From the NCBI GenBank assembly GCA_026692905.1, contig JAPLNL010000119.1, positions 62,001 through 126,000 of the forward strand: a DNA stretch of 64,000 nt, in the 5' to 3' direction. How positions within the stretch are numbered: position 1 is the first letter of the stretch; each line of letters opens with the position of its first letter. Below the pieces are notes generated by a model, which saw only the letters and a list, made by a program, of their open reading frames with translations, ran no database searches and had not been told where the DNA came from. The DNA comes from Planctomycetota bacterium. GTDB lineage: Bacteria > Planctomycetota > Planctomycetia > Pirellulales > Pirellulaceae. Shown here piece by piece: positions 1-8,081 of the stretch. A program made the translations under genes and the position numbers.

Positions 1-33
1 CCCCAGGCGCAAATCTTTGCCGTTGGCGGTCAT
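1..33 (-). CDS. 5' end of a divergent gene, cut by the window edge
   Basis: An ATG on the minus strand at 33 opens a frame of 11 codons (M-T-A-N-G-K-D-L-R-L-G) that runs off the window. A GAG about 9 bases upstream could serve as ribosome binding site. It would be divergent from the reductase gene starting at 176. The fragment is too short to name; the opening resembles that of some class I aldolases, but this is a weak guess. Confidence 0.35.
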   Translation of the reverse strand, partial: MTANGKDLRLG

Positions 34-175
34 GAATTTCTACTCAATGTACAAAAAAACTCTTTGAACTTCCCAATTTCGGGGAAATCCGATTAACATC
101 TTGGGGCGTTACCTGTATGACACATGTGAGCTAAGCTTCGCACAGCGCGTTGTTGATTCGTGGAAAAGGTGAAAA

Positions 176-1630
176 TTGACTGGCTATCTGTTATTGACGG
201 GATCGACCGGACTCCTTGGTCGTTATTTGATGCGCGATCTGTTGGAAAGCGGACAACGACTTGCGCTGTTGGTACGAGGTTCTAAGCGTGAATCTGCATC
301 CCACCGAGTCGAAGCCATTCTTCAGTTTTGGGAACGCGAAACCGGACGAGTACTTCCCAGACCCGTCTTGCTCGAAGGGGATCTACGCAAGCCATGCCTG
401 GGACTTTCCGGCAACGACAAACGCTGGGTTGCAGACCATTGCAGTTCGATCATGCACAGCGCCGCTTCGTTAACTTTCCACGCGGACGGTTCCGGTGAAC
501 CCTGGCTCACCAACTTCGATGGCACTCGCAATATGCTAGAGCTTTGCGAAGCGACAGGCCTTCGGAAATTGCACTACGTTTCGACTGCATACGTTTGCGG
601 TTTGCGTCCAGGCACCATGTTGGAATCCGAAGTGGATTGCGGTCAAACTTTCCGCAATGACTATGAAGAGAGCAAACTCAAAGCTGAAATGTTGGTTCGC
701 TCTGCCGACTTCATCGATGAATTGACCGTCTATCGACCGGCTGTTATTTCAGGTGACTCCAAGACGGGCTACACCAACACCTACCATGGTATTTATCTTT
801 ATCTGCGGCTGATGGCTTTGCTCATCCCACGACAACCGATTGGTCCCGACGGCGTTCGCATCACAAACCTCCGAATCCCCATTATTGGCGATGAGCGAAG
901 AAACGTTGTTCCTGTGGATTGGGTGTCCAAGGCCATGACTCATTTGTATCTTACTCCTGAGGCTCATGGCCATACATTCAACTTGGCTCCGGACGTTTGC
1001 ATGACTGCGCGCGAGATGATTGATGCTGGGGTAACCTATTTCAATTCGTCAGGCGTGGACTATGTCGGGTACGTGACCATCGACCCATCGACCTACAACG
1101 AACTGGAAGCTGCTTCGTTGCCAGGATTGGCGATGTACAACAACTACGAAAATACCGATCCCAAATTTGACTGCTCAAATCTAAAGCGATTTGCCAGCCA
1201 CTTGCCTTGCCCACCTATCGACGAAACCGTTCTTCACACTTATCTCCGATATGGTGAAGAAGATCGCTGGGGTAAGCGACGCATTGTGGCTCCTGTTATT
1301 CCTTGGGTGGCTGCGGACTACTTTCGCGAGTTTCAAGTTGCGGACGATATCAGTTACGGAGCGACCAAAAGTCGTGTCGCCATCGACTTGATGGGCCCTG
1401 GCGGTGGGCAATGGACATTGGGGCTATTGGAAGATGGAACGCTGACTTGCAATGCTGGAATTCATGCCGGCGCCGATTCTGTTTTGAGACTAAACGTTTC
1501 CGAATTTCGAAAACTGGTCGCGAACCCGAAAGACTCGAAGAATCGGCACGCAGTCGAGCAGCTGTTTCCGATATCGATGGCGGTTAACTTCGAACCTCAA
1601 GCTCGAAGCAATCGGGAACGCGTTTTTTAG
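176..1630 (+). CDS. SDR-family acyl reductase-like protein with C-terminal SCP2-like domain
   Basis: Probable NAD(P)-dependent reductase of the extended SDR type, of the kind that reduces fatty acyl thioesters. Residues 1-360 carry the Rossmann motif TGSTGLLG near the N terminus, a serine/threonine catalytic stretch (HYVSTAYVCG) and the YxxxK motif (YEESK). Residues about 395-475 look like a sterol carrier protein 2 domain (GGQWTLGLLEDG... LRLNVSEFRKL), which in other proteins binds lipids. The start is TTG, preceded by AAGGTG. The glycosyltransferase gene follows after 26 bases, so the pair is probably co-transcribed and may make or modify a lipid. That pathway is inference; the SDR call is firm, the substrate unknown. 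Confidence 0.8.
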   Translation: MTGYLLLTGSTGLLGRYLMRDLLESGQRLALLVRGSKRESASHRVEAILQFWERETGRVLPRPVLLEGDLRKPCLGLSGNDKRWVADHCSSIMHSAASLTFHADGSGEPWLTNFDGTRNMLELCEATGLRKLHYVSTAYVCGLRPGTMLESEVDCGQTFRNDYEESKLKAEMLVRSADFIDELTVYRPAVISGDSKTGYTNTYHGIYLYLRLMALLIPRQPIGPDGVRITNLRIPIIGDERRNVVPVDWVSKAMTHLYLTPEAHGHTFNLAPDVCMTAREMIDAGVTYFNSSGVDYVGYVTIDPSTYNELEAASLPGLAMYNNYENTDPKFDCSNLKRFASHLPCPPIDETVLHTYLRYGEEDRWGKRRIVAPVIPWVAADYFREFQVADDISYGATKSRVAIDLMGPGGGQWTLGLLEDGTLTCNAGIHAGADSVLRLNVSEFRKLVANPKDSKNRHAVEQLFPISMAVNFEPQARSNRERVF

Positions 1631-1656
1631 AAATTTCCGTATTGGTAAGTCGACTC

Positions 1657-2913
1657 ATGAGCACGATGTACTTGGTGTTATTCGGAATCTTGATTGGGTC
1701 CGCCTTGACTCAATTCTATCTTGTTGCCGGTTTCGTTTCTTGCCTGCGAAAATGGAAGAAACCGTTGCTTGTTGACACGGCCTGTCCACAAGCCACGGTG
1801 ATATTATGCTTGCGGGGAGGCGACCCTTTTTTAACGCGGTGTATTCGTGGATTGATGGCGCAAGATTACCCAAACTACGACGTCCTGTACATGGTCGACC
1901 ACGCGGAGGATCCAGCGATGTCTATTTTGAATCAGACGCTTGCGGAATGTGCCTTCGACCGTTTTCGGATCGACTTTCTCGCGAGTCCGCTGAACACATG
2001 CAGCCTTAAGTGCTCTGGCTTAGTCCAAGCGATTGAGAGTCTCCCCGCGTCCACTAAGATTGTTGCATTTTTAGATGCAGATACGATTCCGCATGCGAGT
2101 TGGCTTCGGGAACTATGCACTGCTTTGGAGCCGAACAACGTTGGCGCAGCGACTGGCAACCGTTGGTATCGGCCAACGAAGCCCAGCCAAGGGTCGCTGA
2201 TCCGGTATCTTTGGAATGCGGCCGCCATTGTTCAAATGTACTGGTACCGCATTGCCTGGGGCGGCACACTTGCTATCAAACTTGATTCGATACGCCGAGC
2301 GGGTATCCTCGAAAGCTGGCGAAAAGCCTACGCAGAGGACTGCATGGTTCACTCCGCTCTCGCTAAGATCGGCGAGCATGTTGTGTTCGTCCCATCGCTG
2401 ATGATGATCAATAGAGAAGACTGTACGGTCTCCGCATTTCAAAGTTGGGTCAAAAGGCAATTGCTTTCCGCCAGGCTCTACCATCCATTCTGGTCGCTCG
2501 TTGTGGCGCATGGCATCAGCTCGGCGGTAGTTTTATTGTGGGGCTGTTTGTTATGCGTGGCGGCAGCAGTCCAAGGTGATTTCCGCGGAGCTGTCGGCGT
2601 CTTTTTTGCTTTGTTCGCGTTTCATACGTTTTTATCTTGCTTGCTGCCTTCGATGGAAAGAGCTGTCTTTGAAATCGCAAAGGAACGAGGTGACGACGAT
2701 GCTTGGCCCTGCAAACCCAATTTTTTTGCTGTGCTTTGGATTGGATGGTTGACGCAATGGGTCTACACTTGGGCACTGTTGGGGTGCCTGTTCCTCAAAC
2801 GTTTTAATTGGAGAGGAATCGAATATAAAGTAGACGGCCCATTTGACATCAAGATGCTAGGCTACCGTCCCTATCAATCGGAACCAAAAACTCTGGAATC
2901 TCACTCGATTTAG
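1657..2913 (+). CDS. Membrane glycosyltransferase, family 2 (ceramide glucosyltransferase-like)
   Basis: A 418-residue GT2 enzyme that should transfer a sugar from a nucleotide sugar to a lipid or similar acceptor at the cytoplasmic membrane. One N-terminal transmembrane segment precedes a GT-A domain with the acidic motifs VDHAED, FLDADT (DxD) and YAED; the following basic motif is WVKRQL rather than a clear QxxRW. Three hydrophobic segments close the protein. The order D, DxD, D, RQ plus C-terminal membrane segments is that of ceramide glucosyltransferases and HpnI-like enzymes. ATG at 1657 is preferred because GGTAAG lies 7 bases upstream; a TTG at 1642 is also in frame. It is the likely operon partner of the upstream SDR-SCP2 protein. 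Confidence 0.8.
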   Translation: MSTMYLVLFGILIGSALTQFYLVAGFVSCLRKWKKPLLVDTACPQATVILCLRGGDPFLTRCIRGLMAQDYPNYDVLYMVDHAEDPAMSILNQTLAECAFDRFRIDFLASPLNTCSLKCSGLVQAIESLPASTKIVAFLDADTIPHASWLRELCTALEPNNVGAATGNRWYRPTKPSQGSLIRYLWNAAAIVQMYWYRIAWGGTLAIKLDSIRRAGILESWRKAYAEDCMVHSALAKIGEHVVFVPSLMMINREDCTVSAFQSWVKRQLLSARLYHPFWSLVVAHGISSAVVLLWGCLLCVAAAVQGDFRGAVGVFFALFAFHTFLSCLLPSMERAVFEIAKERGDDDAWPCKPNFFAVLWIGWLTQWVYTWALLGCLFLKRFNWRGIEYKVDGPFDIKMLGYRPYQSEPKTLESHSI

Positions 2914-3041
2914 CTCAACCTCGTCTGTCAGAACTTATGATGCGGAAGCACTTTGGCTGCTCCCCGTCAGTTCCCTAGTACGTATAATGTCTGGAGATAG
3001 AAGCACATTGAATTTCAAAGCGTAGAGGTAGGGAGAATTTG

Positions 3042-3533
3042 ATGACGGAACGGGCGGTATTGGCTGGAGGTTGCTTTTGGGGCATGCAAGATTTGATTCG
3101 CAAGTTGCCTGGTGTCGAAGCAACACGCGTCGGCTACACAGGCGGAGATGTCCCAAACGCAACGTACCGACATCATGGTACCCATGCCGAGGGTATCGAG
3201 GTTCTGTTTGATTCAGAGAAGATCACGTATCGACGAATCTTGGAGTTTTTCTTCCAAATCCACGACCCATCGACTGCTAATCGACAGGGAAACGATCGCG
3301 GAACCGCATACCGATCCGCAATTTATTACGAAAACGAGGCACAAAAGCAGACGGCGATTGAGGTCATTGCAGATGTAAATGCATCGGGCTTATGGCCAGG
3401 TAAAGTCGTCACGGAAGTTGCTCTCGTGGGTGATTTCTGGGAAGCTGAACCAGAACACCAGGACTATTTAGAGCGGGTCCCAAGCGGTTACACTTGCCAC
3501 TTTCCCCGTCCGAACTGGGTTCTAAAAAAATAG
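3042..3533 (+). CDS. msrA: Peptide-methionine (S)-S-oxide reductase MsrA
   Basis: Repairs methionine-S-sulfoxide in proteins and free methionine. The active-site motif GCFWG lies at residues 10-14 with the nucleophilic Cys11, followed by family patterns [43 protein letters not shown] and [12 protein letters not shown]. At 163 residues it is slightly short; one further cysteine near the C terminus (YTCHFP) could be the resolving residue. ATG at 3042 follows GGGAG at a normal distance; the TTG just before it is less likely. It stands alone between the glycosyltransferase gene and the convergent permease gene. Confidence 0.95.
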   Translation: MTERAVLAGGCFWGMQDLIRKLPGVEATRVGYTGGDVPNATYRHHGTHAEGIEVLFDSEKITYRRILEFFFQIHDPSTANRQGNDRGTAYRSAIYYENEAQKQTAIEVIADVNASGLWPGKVVTEVALVGDFWEAEPEHQDYLERVPSGYTCHFPRPNWVLKK

Positions 3534-3655
3534 CGTTGCGCGTTATTTCTGGCTCCTTCGCCGGTTCGTATAAGCCACCCAAGGACACAAAGATCGCGAA
3601 AAAAAGAACTTTGTATGAAGGACATGACCGTGCCCACGCGTCCTCGGCCATTTTG

Positions 3656-5488
3656 TCATTCCAGCTCGATTTGGTCTTGTCCGGTCGATTGCAGGTAGTG
3701 ACCCCAAAGAAGAAAGAGGCCACTCGTTGCGAAGTAACCACATGCAAGTTGCCACATCGATGATCGCATTCCGCTTGGGAGAATCCATGCGTCGGGAAGT
3801 CCTGGTACACCGACAGGCAAAAACAAGGCATTGTTGGGCACGGGGGAATGGATCAGTCCAAACAAGGTGAAGCCGCCAGCTATCGCGGCGAACACGGCAG
3901 CATGCTTCATTTTTCGGTCGATCGCCATGGCCAACAATGAGGCCCATAGCAAACTGGTCAGAATGAAGCCTTGCTTGAGGAGATGGACAGTCTGAAGATC
4001 GGACACTAGATCAGGGCGGAGCCTAAAGGCCGATTGAACCGTCTTCATTTGTTCGGCCATTGCTTCCTTTTCGGAGGCAAGCGAAGCGAGTCCATCGATG
4101 GCTTGTTGGATGTCTGGACGGAGCGAAGAATTACGGAGCGAAGAATCACGGAGCGAAGAATCACGGAGCGAAGAATCACCCAGCGAAATTCCGATGCCAC
4201 CCAAGAGCTGGTCTGCGTAAAGATAAGCCAAAAAGGCCAAAGCGGGAACGCAGGCAAAGACCAAGGCAGGGTAATGTCGTTTGGGAGTTGCCAAGAAGCT
4301 TTGAGCTGAAATTTCGAGTCCCACAAAGATCAAAATCGGATAGACCGCCGCTTTGGGAATGAGCATATAAAAGTAGCCGAAGCCCCCGAGCAATCCGATA
4401 GCTCCAACGGTAATCGCGGTACCAAGAACATAGGCAGCTCGTCCGCCCATCGCTTTGTAGGCTGGATGTCCGATGTACGGAGTCGTTTGTGTTACGCCAC
4501 CGAAGAGTCCAGCGACAAACGTCGCAAACGCTTCGACGCCCAATATTTGTCCCGTTGAATATTCGTCTCCTGCTGCGCTAGCTGACTCGGTGCAATCGAT
4601 ACCACCGACGACGGTACACAGAGCAAATGGGATGGCGACAGGTAGATAATTGATAGCTGGCCCCATTTGTTGCCACCAGCCAAAACCGAGGGCTGACATC
4701 CACGCAGTCGGAGGCAAACCTGGAGCAAGCGACGCCAATGTAGGTAGCGATTGTCCCGTCACTATGGTTTGGATGTAGTGAATGACGCCTCCAACCACTA
4801 GTGCTGCAAGCGTGCCCGGGATCTTGAATGGCAGAGGGACACGTCCGACCAAGCTGGTCAATACTATTGCCAGAGCCACGAGGCCGACGATGGGTTCACG
4901 AAATACATCTACCAGCGGAACGAAGCTGATAATGACCAGAGCGATCGAAGTTAGTGAGCCAAACAGGCCGGCTCGCGGGATAACTTTACGAACCCAAGCC
5001 CCACCGAATGAGCAAACGGTTTTGAAAATACCGGCATAGATCATACAGCAAATGCCAATATGCCAAGCAATCGTGGCTGCTTGTTCAGGTGAGGAGCCTG
5101 CCTTGAGGGCACTGGAGTAAGCAGCTCCGACCACAAAAATGGAGAGGCCAAAAATACTCGGCGTATCTAGCCCGAGCGGCATGGCGGTTACCTCTTGCCG
5201 GCCAGTCTTTTTGGCAAGCTGAAGAGCCATAAAAAAGTAAAGCAAATCACCGACCAACACACCGATGGCGGTTCCTGGGACCATGTGGTTCAGCACAAAT
5301 TCCTCGGGCATCTTAAAGCCCCCAACGAGGAGCCCAACCATCAAGACTAGGCCGGCGATGTTGTCCAAAAGCAGGCCAAAATAGGCGTTCACGTCACCTG
5401 AAGTTGCCCAGCGGTATCCACGATTCATTCGCAATTCCTCAGCTCGAGTCGGAAAATCTTTGGATGGAGAGACTAACATTGGTGTCAT
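3656..5488 (-). CDS. NCS2-like (xanthine/uracil permease superfamily) membrane transporter
   Basis: A polytopic membrane protein of about 610 residues with 12 or more hydrophobic segments. The stretch GGIDCTESASAAGDEY followed by TQTTPYIGHPAYKAMGGRA resembles the substrate-site region of NCS2/AzgA-type permeases, so a nucleobase-like or other small anion substrate is possible but not shown. A hydrophilic loop about three quarters along carries four copies of the pentapeptide DSSLR (one as NSSLR), encoded by a 15-bp tandem repeat, and a short helical stretch that has no counterpart in standard family members as far as I recall. ATG at 5488 is chosen; TTG at 5497 and ATG at 5479 are alternatives and none has a clear ribosome binding site. 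Confidence 0.75.
   Translation of the reverse strand: MTPMLVSPSKDFPTRAEELRMNRGYRWATSGDVNAYFGLLLDNIAGLVLMVGLLVGGFKMPEEFVLNHMVPGTAIGVLVGDLLYFFMALQLAKKTGRQEVTAMPLGLDTPSIFGLSIFVVGAAYSSALKAGSSPEQAATIAWHIGICCMIYAGIFKTVCSFGGAWVRKVIPRAGLFGSLTSIALVIISFVPLVDVFREPIVGLVALAIVLTSLVGRVPLPFKIPGTLAALVVGGVIHYIQTIVTGQSLPTLASLAPGLPPTAWMSALGFGWWQQMGPAINYLPVAIPFALCTVVGGIDCTESASAAGDEYSTGQILGVEAFATFVAGLFGGVTQTTPYIGHPAYKAMGGRAAYVLGTAITVGAIGLLGGFGYFYMLIPKAAVYPILIFVGLEISAQSFLATPKRHYPALVFACVPALAFLAYLYADQLLGGIGISLGDSSLRDSSLRDSSLRNSSLRPDIQQAIDGLASLASEKEAMAEQMKTVQSAFRLRPDLVSDLQTVHLLKQGFILTSLLWASLLAMAIDRKMKHAAVFAAIAGGFTLFGLIHSPVPNNALFLPVGVPGLPDAWILPSGMRSSMWQLACGYFATSGLFLLWGHYLQSTGQDQIELE
4119..4187. repeat. 15-bp tandem repeat inside the permease gene
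   Basis: Four tandem 15-bp units (CGGAGCGAAGAATCA, the first ending TTA) at 4119-4178, then a partial degenerate unit. The unit length keeps the reading frame and encodes repeated D-S-S-L-R on the minus strand. Copy number could change by slippage without breaking the protein. Confidence 0.95.
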
Positions 5489-5672
5489 TGCTGTCAATCA
5501 ATTTTGAAGAATCGGCGAATGTCCGACACCAATACTTTGACTTTGTAGATACGGATCGACTACAATGGTTATGAGGTGTATTTCCTCTTTCGGTGCTTAT
5601 TTTCCCTTAAAACAGCCCTGTTGCGACTTTCGACCGACTTCGTCGTCATACCTAGAATATCGAGATACAGCG

Positions 5673-6338
5673 ATGAAACCGCAAATGGATACCGGGCCCT
5701 TGGAATGGGATTTGTTGGGGCTCCAGTCACATCAGCATGAGCTGTCCGATGAGGAGATCGTTTCTGCGTATTTGGAGTCGAGAAATGCCCGAGATTTCGA
5801 AAGATTGGTTCAGCGGTATGAGCGAGAGCTATTTACCTTTTTGAGGCGGTTCCTGAGCGACGTCCAGCAGGCCGAGGATGTCTTTCAGGCAACCTTTCTG
5901 AGCGTGCATTTGCGAATCGATCAGTTCGAACCCGGTCGACGATTTCGACCCTGGCTTTATGCGATCGCCAGCAACAAGGCGATCGATTACATGCGCCGCA
6001 ATCGACGACACCAAGTCGCGAGTCTTGATGCCAAAATGTCTCACAGCGACTCCGAAGATTCGATGGTAAATCAATTGTCGGGAAGCGTTTCGCCCCCTGA
6101 CGAGAATGCGATGATTAATGAAACGAGTGCCCGGGTCCGAGCGGCCGTACAGGAGCTCAGCGCTCCCACTCAGCAACTGATTCAACTGGCCTTCTACCAG
6201 GGCATGAAATACTCCGACATCGCTGAGGTGCTCCAGATACCGCTTGGAACGGTAAAAAGTCGAGTTTTCACCGCAATTCGTAAACTGAATCAGATTTGGA
6301 TGCGTATGAATGATTCGTCTCCGAATGGCAATTCCTAG
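5673..6338 (+). CDS. ECF-type RNA polymerase sigma factor
   Basis: A 221-residue sigma-70 family factor. Region 2 spans about residues 38-112 (FERLVQRYERELFTFLRRF, DVFQATFLSVH, FRPWLYAIASNKAIDYMRRNRR) and region 4 about 155-208 with the helix-turn-helix YSDIAEVLQIPLGTVKSRVF. The sequence between them is longer than in the shortest ECF factors and acidic. ATG at 5673 gives the usual N terminus; the open frame upstream to 5565 is not sigma-like. The next gene, 71 bases downstream on the same strand, encodes a membrane protein that fits an anti-sigma partner. Target promoters are unknown. Confidence 0.9.
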   Translation: MKPQMDTGPLEWDLLGLQSHQHELSDEEIVSAYLESRNARDFERLVQRYERELFTFLRRFLSDVQQAEDVFQATFLSVHLRIDQFEPGRRFRPWLYAIASNKAIDYMRRNRRHQVASLDAKMSHSDSEDSMVNQLSGSVSPPDENAMINETSARVRAAVQELSAPTQQLIQLAFYQGMKYSDIAEVLQIPLGTVKSRVFTAIRKLNQIWMRMNDSSPNGNS

Positions 6339-6409
6339 GGCGGTAGACTTGCAGCATGGACGTGCTCTGTAGTTTGTTCTGAATCGCTTGCACAACTGAC
6401 AAAGCTTCG

Positions 6410-7423
6410 ATGAGTCGTAATCGCAGTATTTCTGACGAAACCCTTCTAGGGTATCTGCTATTGGCTTTGCCAGAGGACGAGCAGTGGCGAATTGAGAGCT
6501 TAGCATCGTCCGATTCCGTTCTTCAGCAGCGAATTCAGGATTTGCGGGAGTTGCTTTCGCCGCTACAAGCATGCTTGCAGCCTGCCGATCCGCCTTGCAA
6601 TTTGACCGCTTCAACGATGGCGATGATCGAACAGTCGCAAGGTTCCGCAGCAGAGCCTGGCCTAGCTGAATTGAAGATGACGCAGCCGTTGTACGAGTCC
6701 AGTCGGTCAACGCGTTTGGCTTGGATCGACAGTGTTGTGGCTCTCGTGGCGGGAATTGCCATCCTAACCGTTTTGCTTCCGAGTGTATGGTTTTCTCGAG
6801 AGTCGGCTAGACGAACTTCATGTGCTTCCAATTTACGTGAACTCGGACATGCGTTTGTCTTGTTTTCTCAGAACAATCCAGATCGTCAGCTCCCACGGAT
6901 CGACGTTAGCGGCCCGCTTTCCTTTGCTGGCGTGTACTCCATGCGATTGAAGGAGGCTGGACTTTTGGGGGCTTCCAAGTGGCTTTGGTGCCCGTCCGTT
7001 GAGAGTTTGAATGTTGGACAGGAGGTGCCGTCGGCGGAGGATTTTCTTTCTGCTTCCCCTGCAACACAAGAAAGGCTTCGATTCACAGTGGGAGGTAATA
7101 TGTCGTACAACCTTGGAAACATGGTTGATTCGGACTACAAGACGCCAAGCTTAAATGGTCGCACGTACTTTGCTGTATTAGGAGATTCATTGCCCAAAAT
7201 TGCGGAAGACGAATTGAAAGCAGTGCACGGAGCGAACGTGGCAAATGTTCTCTTTGACGACGGCCGGATCCAATCCATCCAAGTCAAGTGTCGGAATGTA
7301 TCTACATTGCTCGACAATCCTTATCTCAATCGGGATATGCAGCAAGCGGTTGGGAAAGGGCTGGGAGACACTTGTCTTGGGCCGAGTTTTCAGAATCCGT
7401 TCAAGCCGTTACGCAGCGAATAA
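6410..7423 (+). CDS. Putative anti-sigma membrane protein with a pilin-type (DUF1559-like) outer domain
   Basis: The N-terminal 100 residues (SDETLLGYLLLALPEDEQWRIE) resemble the cytoplasmic part of anti-sigma factors encoded next to ECF genes. One transmembrane helix follows at about 104-128. The outer part begins SRESARRTSCASNLRELGHA, which closely follows the AREAARRxxCxNNLKQxG pattern behind the pilin-like helix of planctomycete DUF1559 proteins. Near the end, H273...D284-G285 gives a variant of the H-X9-DG motif of those proteins (here ten residues between). The apparent fusion of a sigma-control segment to a pseudopilin-like domain is inferred from sequence; the family assignments are from memory of patterns. 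Probably co-transcribed with the upstream sigma gene. Confidence 0.65.
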   Translation: MSRNRSISDETLLGYLLLALPEDEQWRIESLASSDSVLQQRIQDLRELLSPLQACLQPADPPCNLTASTMAMIEQSQGSAAEPGLAELKMTQPLYESSRSTRLAWIDSVVALVAGIAILTVLLPSVWFSRESARRTSCASNLRELGHAFVLFSQNNPDRQLPRIDVSGPLSFAGVYSMRLKEAGLLGASKWLWCPSVESLNVGQEVPSAEDFLSASPATQERLRFTVGGNMSYNLGNMVDSDYKTPSLNGRTYFAVLGDSLPKIAEDELKAVHGANVANVLFDDGRIQSIQVKCRNVSTLLDNPYLNRDMQQAVGKGLGDTCLGPSFQNPFKPLRSE

Positions 7424-8081
7424 GAGCCATCAGAAGTTTCCATAATGCAAGGCAAATCGGAGTTGGGCTAGGGAGGAGGGATCTGAAGTAATGAGTGCCA
7501 ACCCACATTGGTGGCATTCGTACCCCGAAAAAGGCCGAAATACAACGTAGAATTCAGAGAAAGCAATTTAGTAGTATTAGTTTGGGGACTTCAGTACGGC
7601 TTTCGAGCAAATTGCGGCCAGAGCTAGTCGAGTGCCATTAGCGATATTTCTTTCCGAAATATTCAAAATCGACCTGTGTTGGTCTAGGCGGTATGGCGTG
7701 GATCGGTACACTCTTGGCTGTGAGTATTGGCATAATTGGCAATCCAGTTCCAGGCAGTAGACTTAGCGTCGTCACCTGTTTGGGCTTTTATTTGGGGGGA
7801 GAGAATTGGACGGATACTTTGTTGTTCAGATTCAATCTCCATTACCCACCCATTTTTACCGGATCGAGACCGACCGTGACAGGTTGCGTGTCTTTTCTGG
7901 TTCCTCTTCGGTTAATCGTTGCAAAATGCCTCACTTCTGTCGTCCGGCACATGCGTCTTTCCCGGTCGATGCGAGCAGTTGTGGCGATGTCTGTTGAGTC
8001 AAATCGACCAGCTTTCCGGCCCGACGTTTCGAATCATCTTACAATTCCTTTCAGATCCACTTTGAGAATTAGCTAGTCTCC
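7424..8081. other. 658-bp intergenic region upstream of rpoB
   Basis: No gene is supported here. A 127-codon open frame (7693-8076) ends just before rpoB but has no recognisable domain or ribosome binding site and an irregular composition. The ribosomal protein genes rplJ and rplL, which commonly precede rpoB, are absent. The rpoB promoter and leader must lie here; I cannot place a -35/-10 pair with confidence. Confidence 0.5.

Noticed and set aside
7693-8076. 127-codon open frame ending just before rpoB
   Set aside because: No domain, no ribosome binding site, irregular composition; more likely the rpoB leader.
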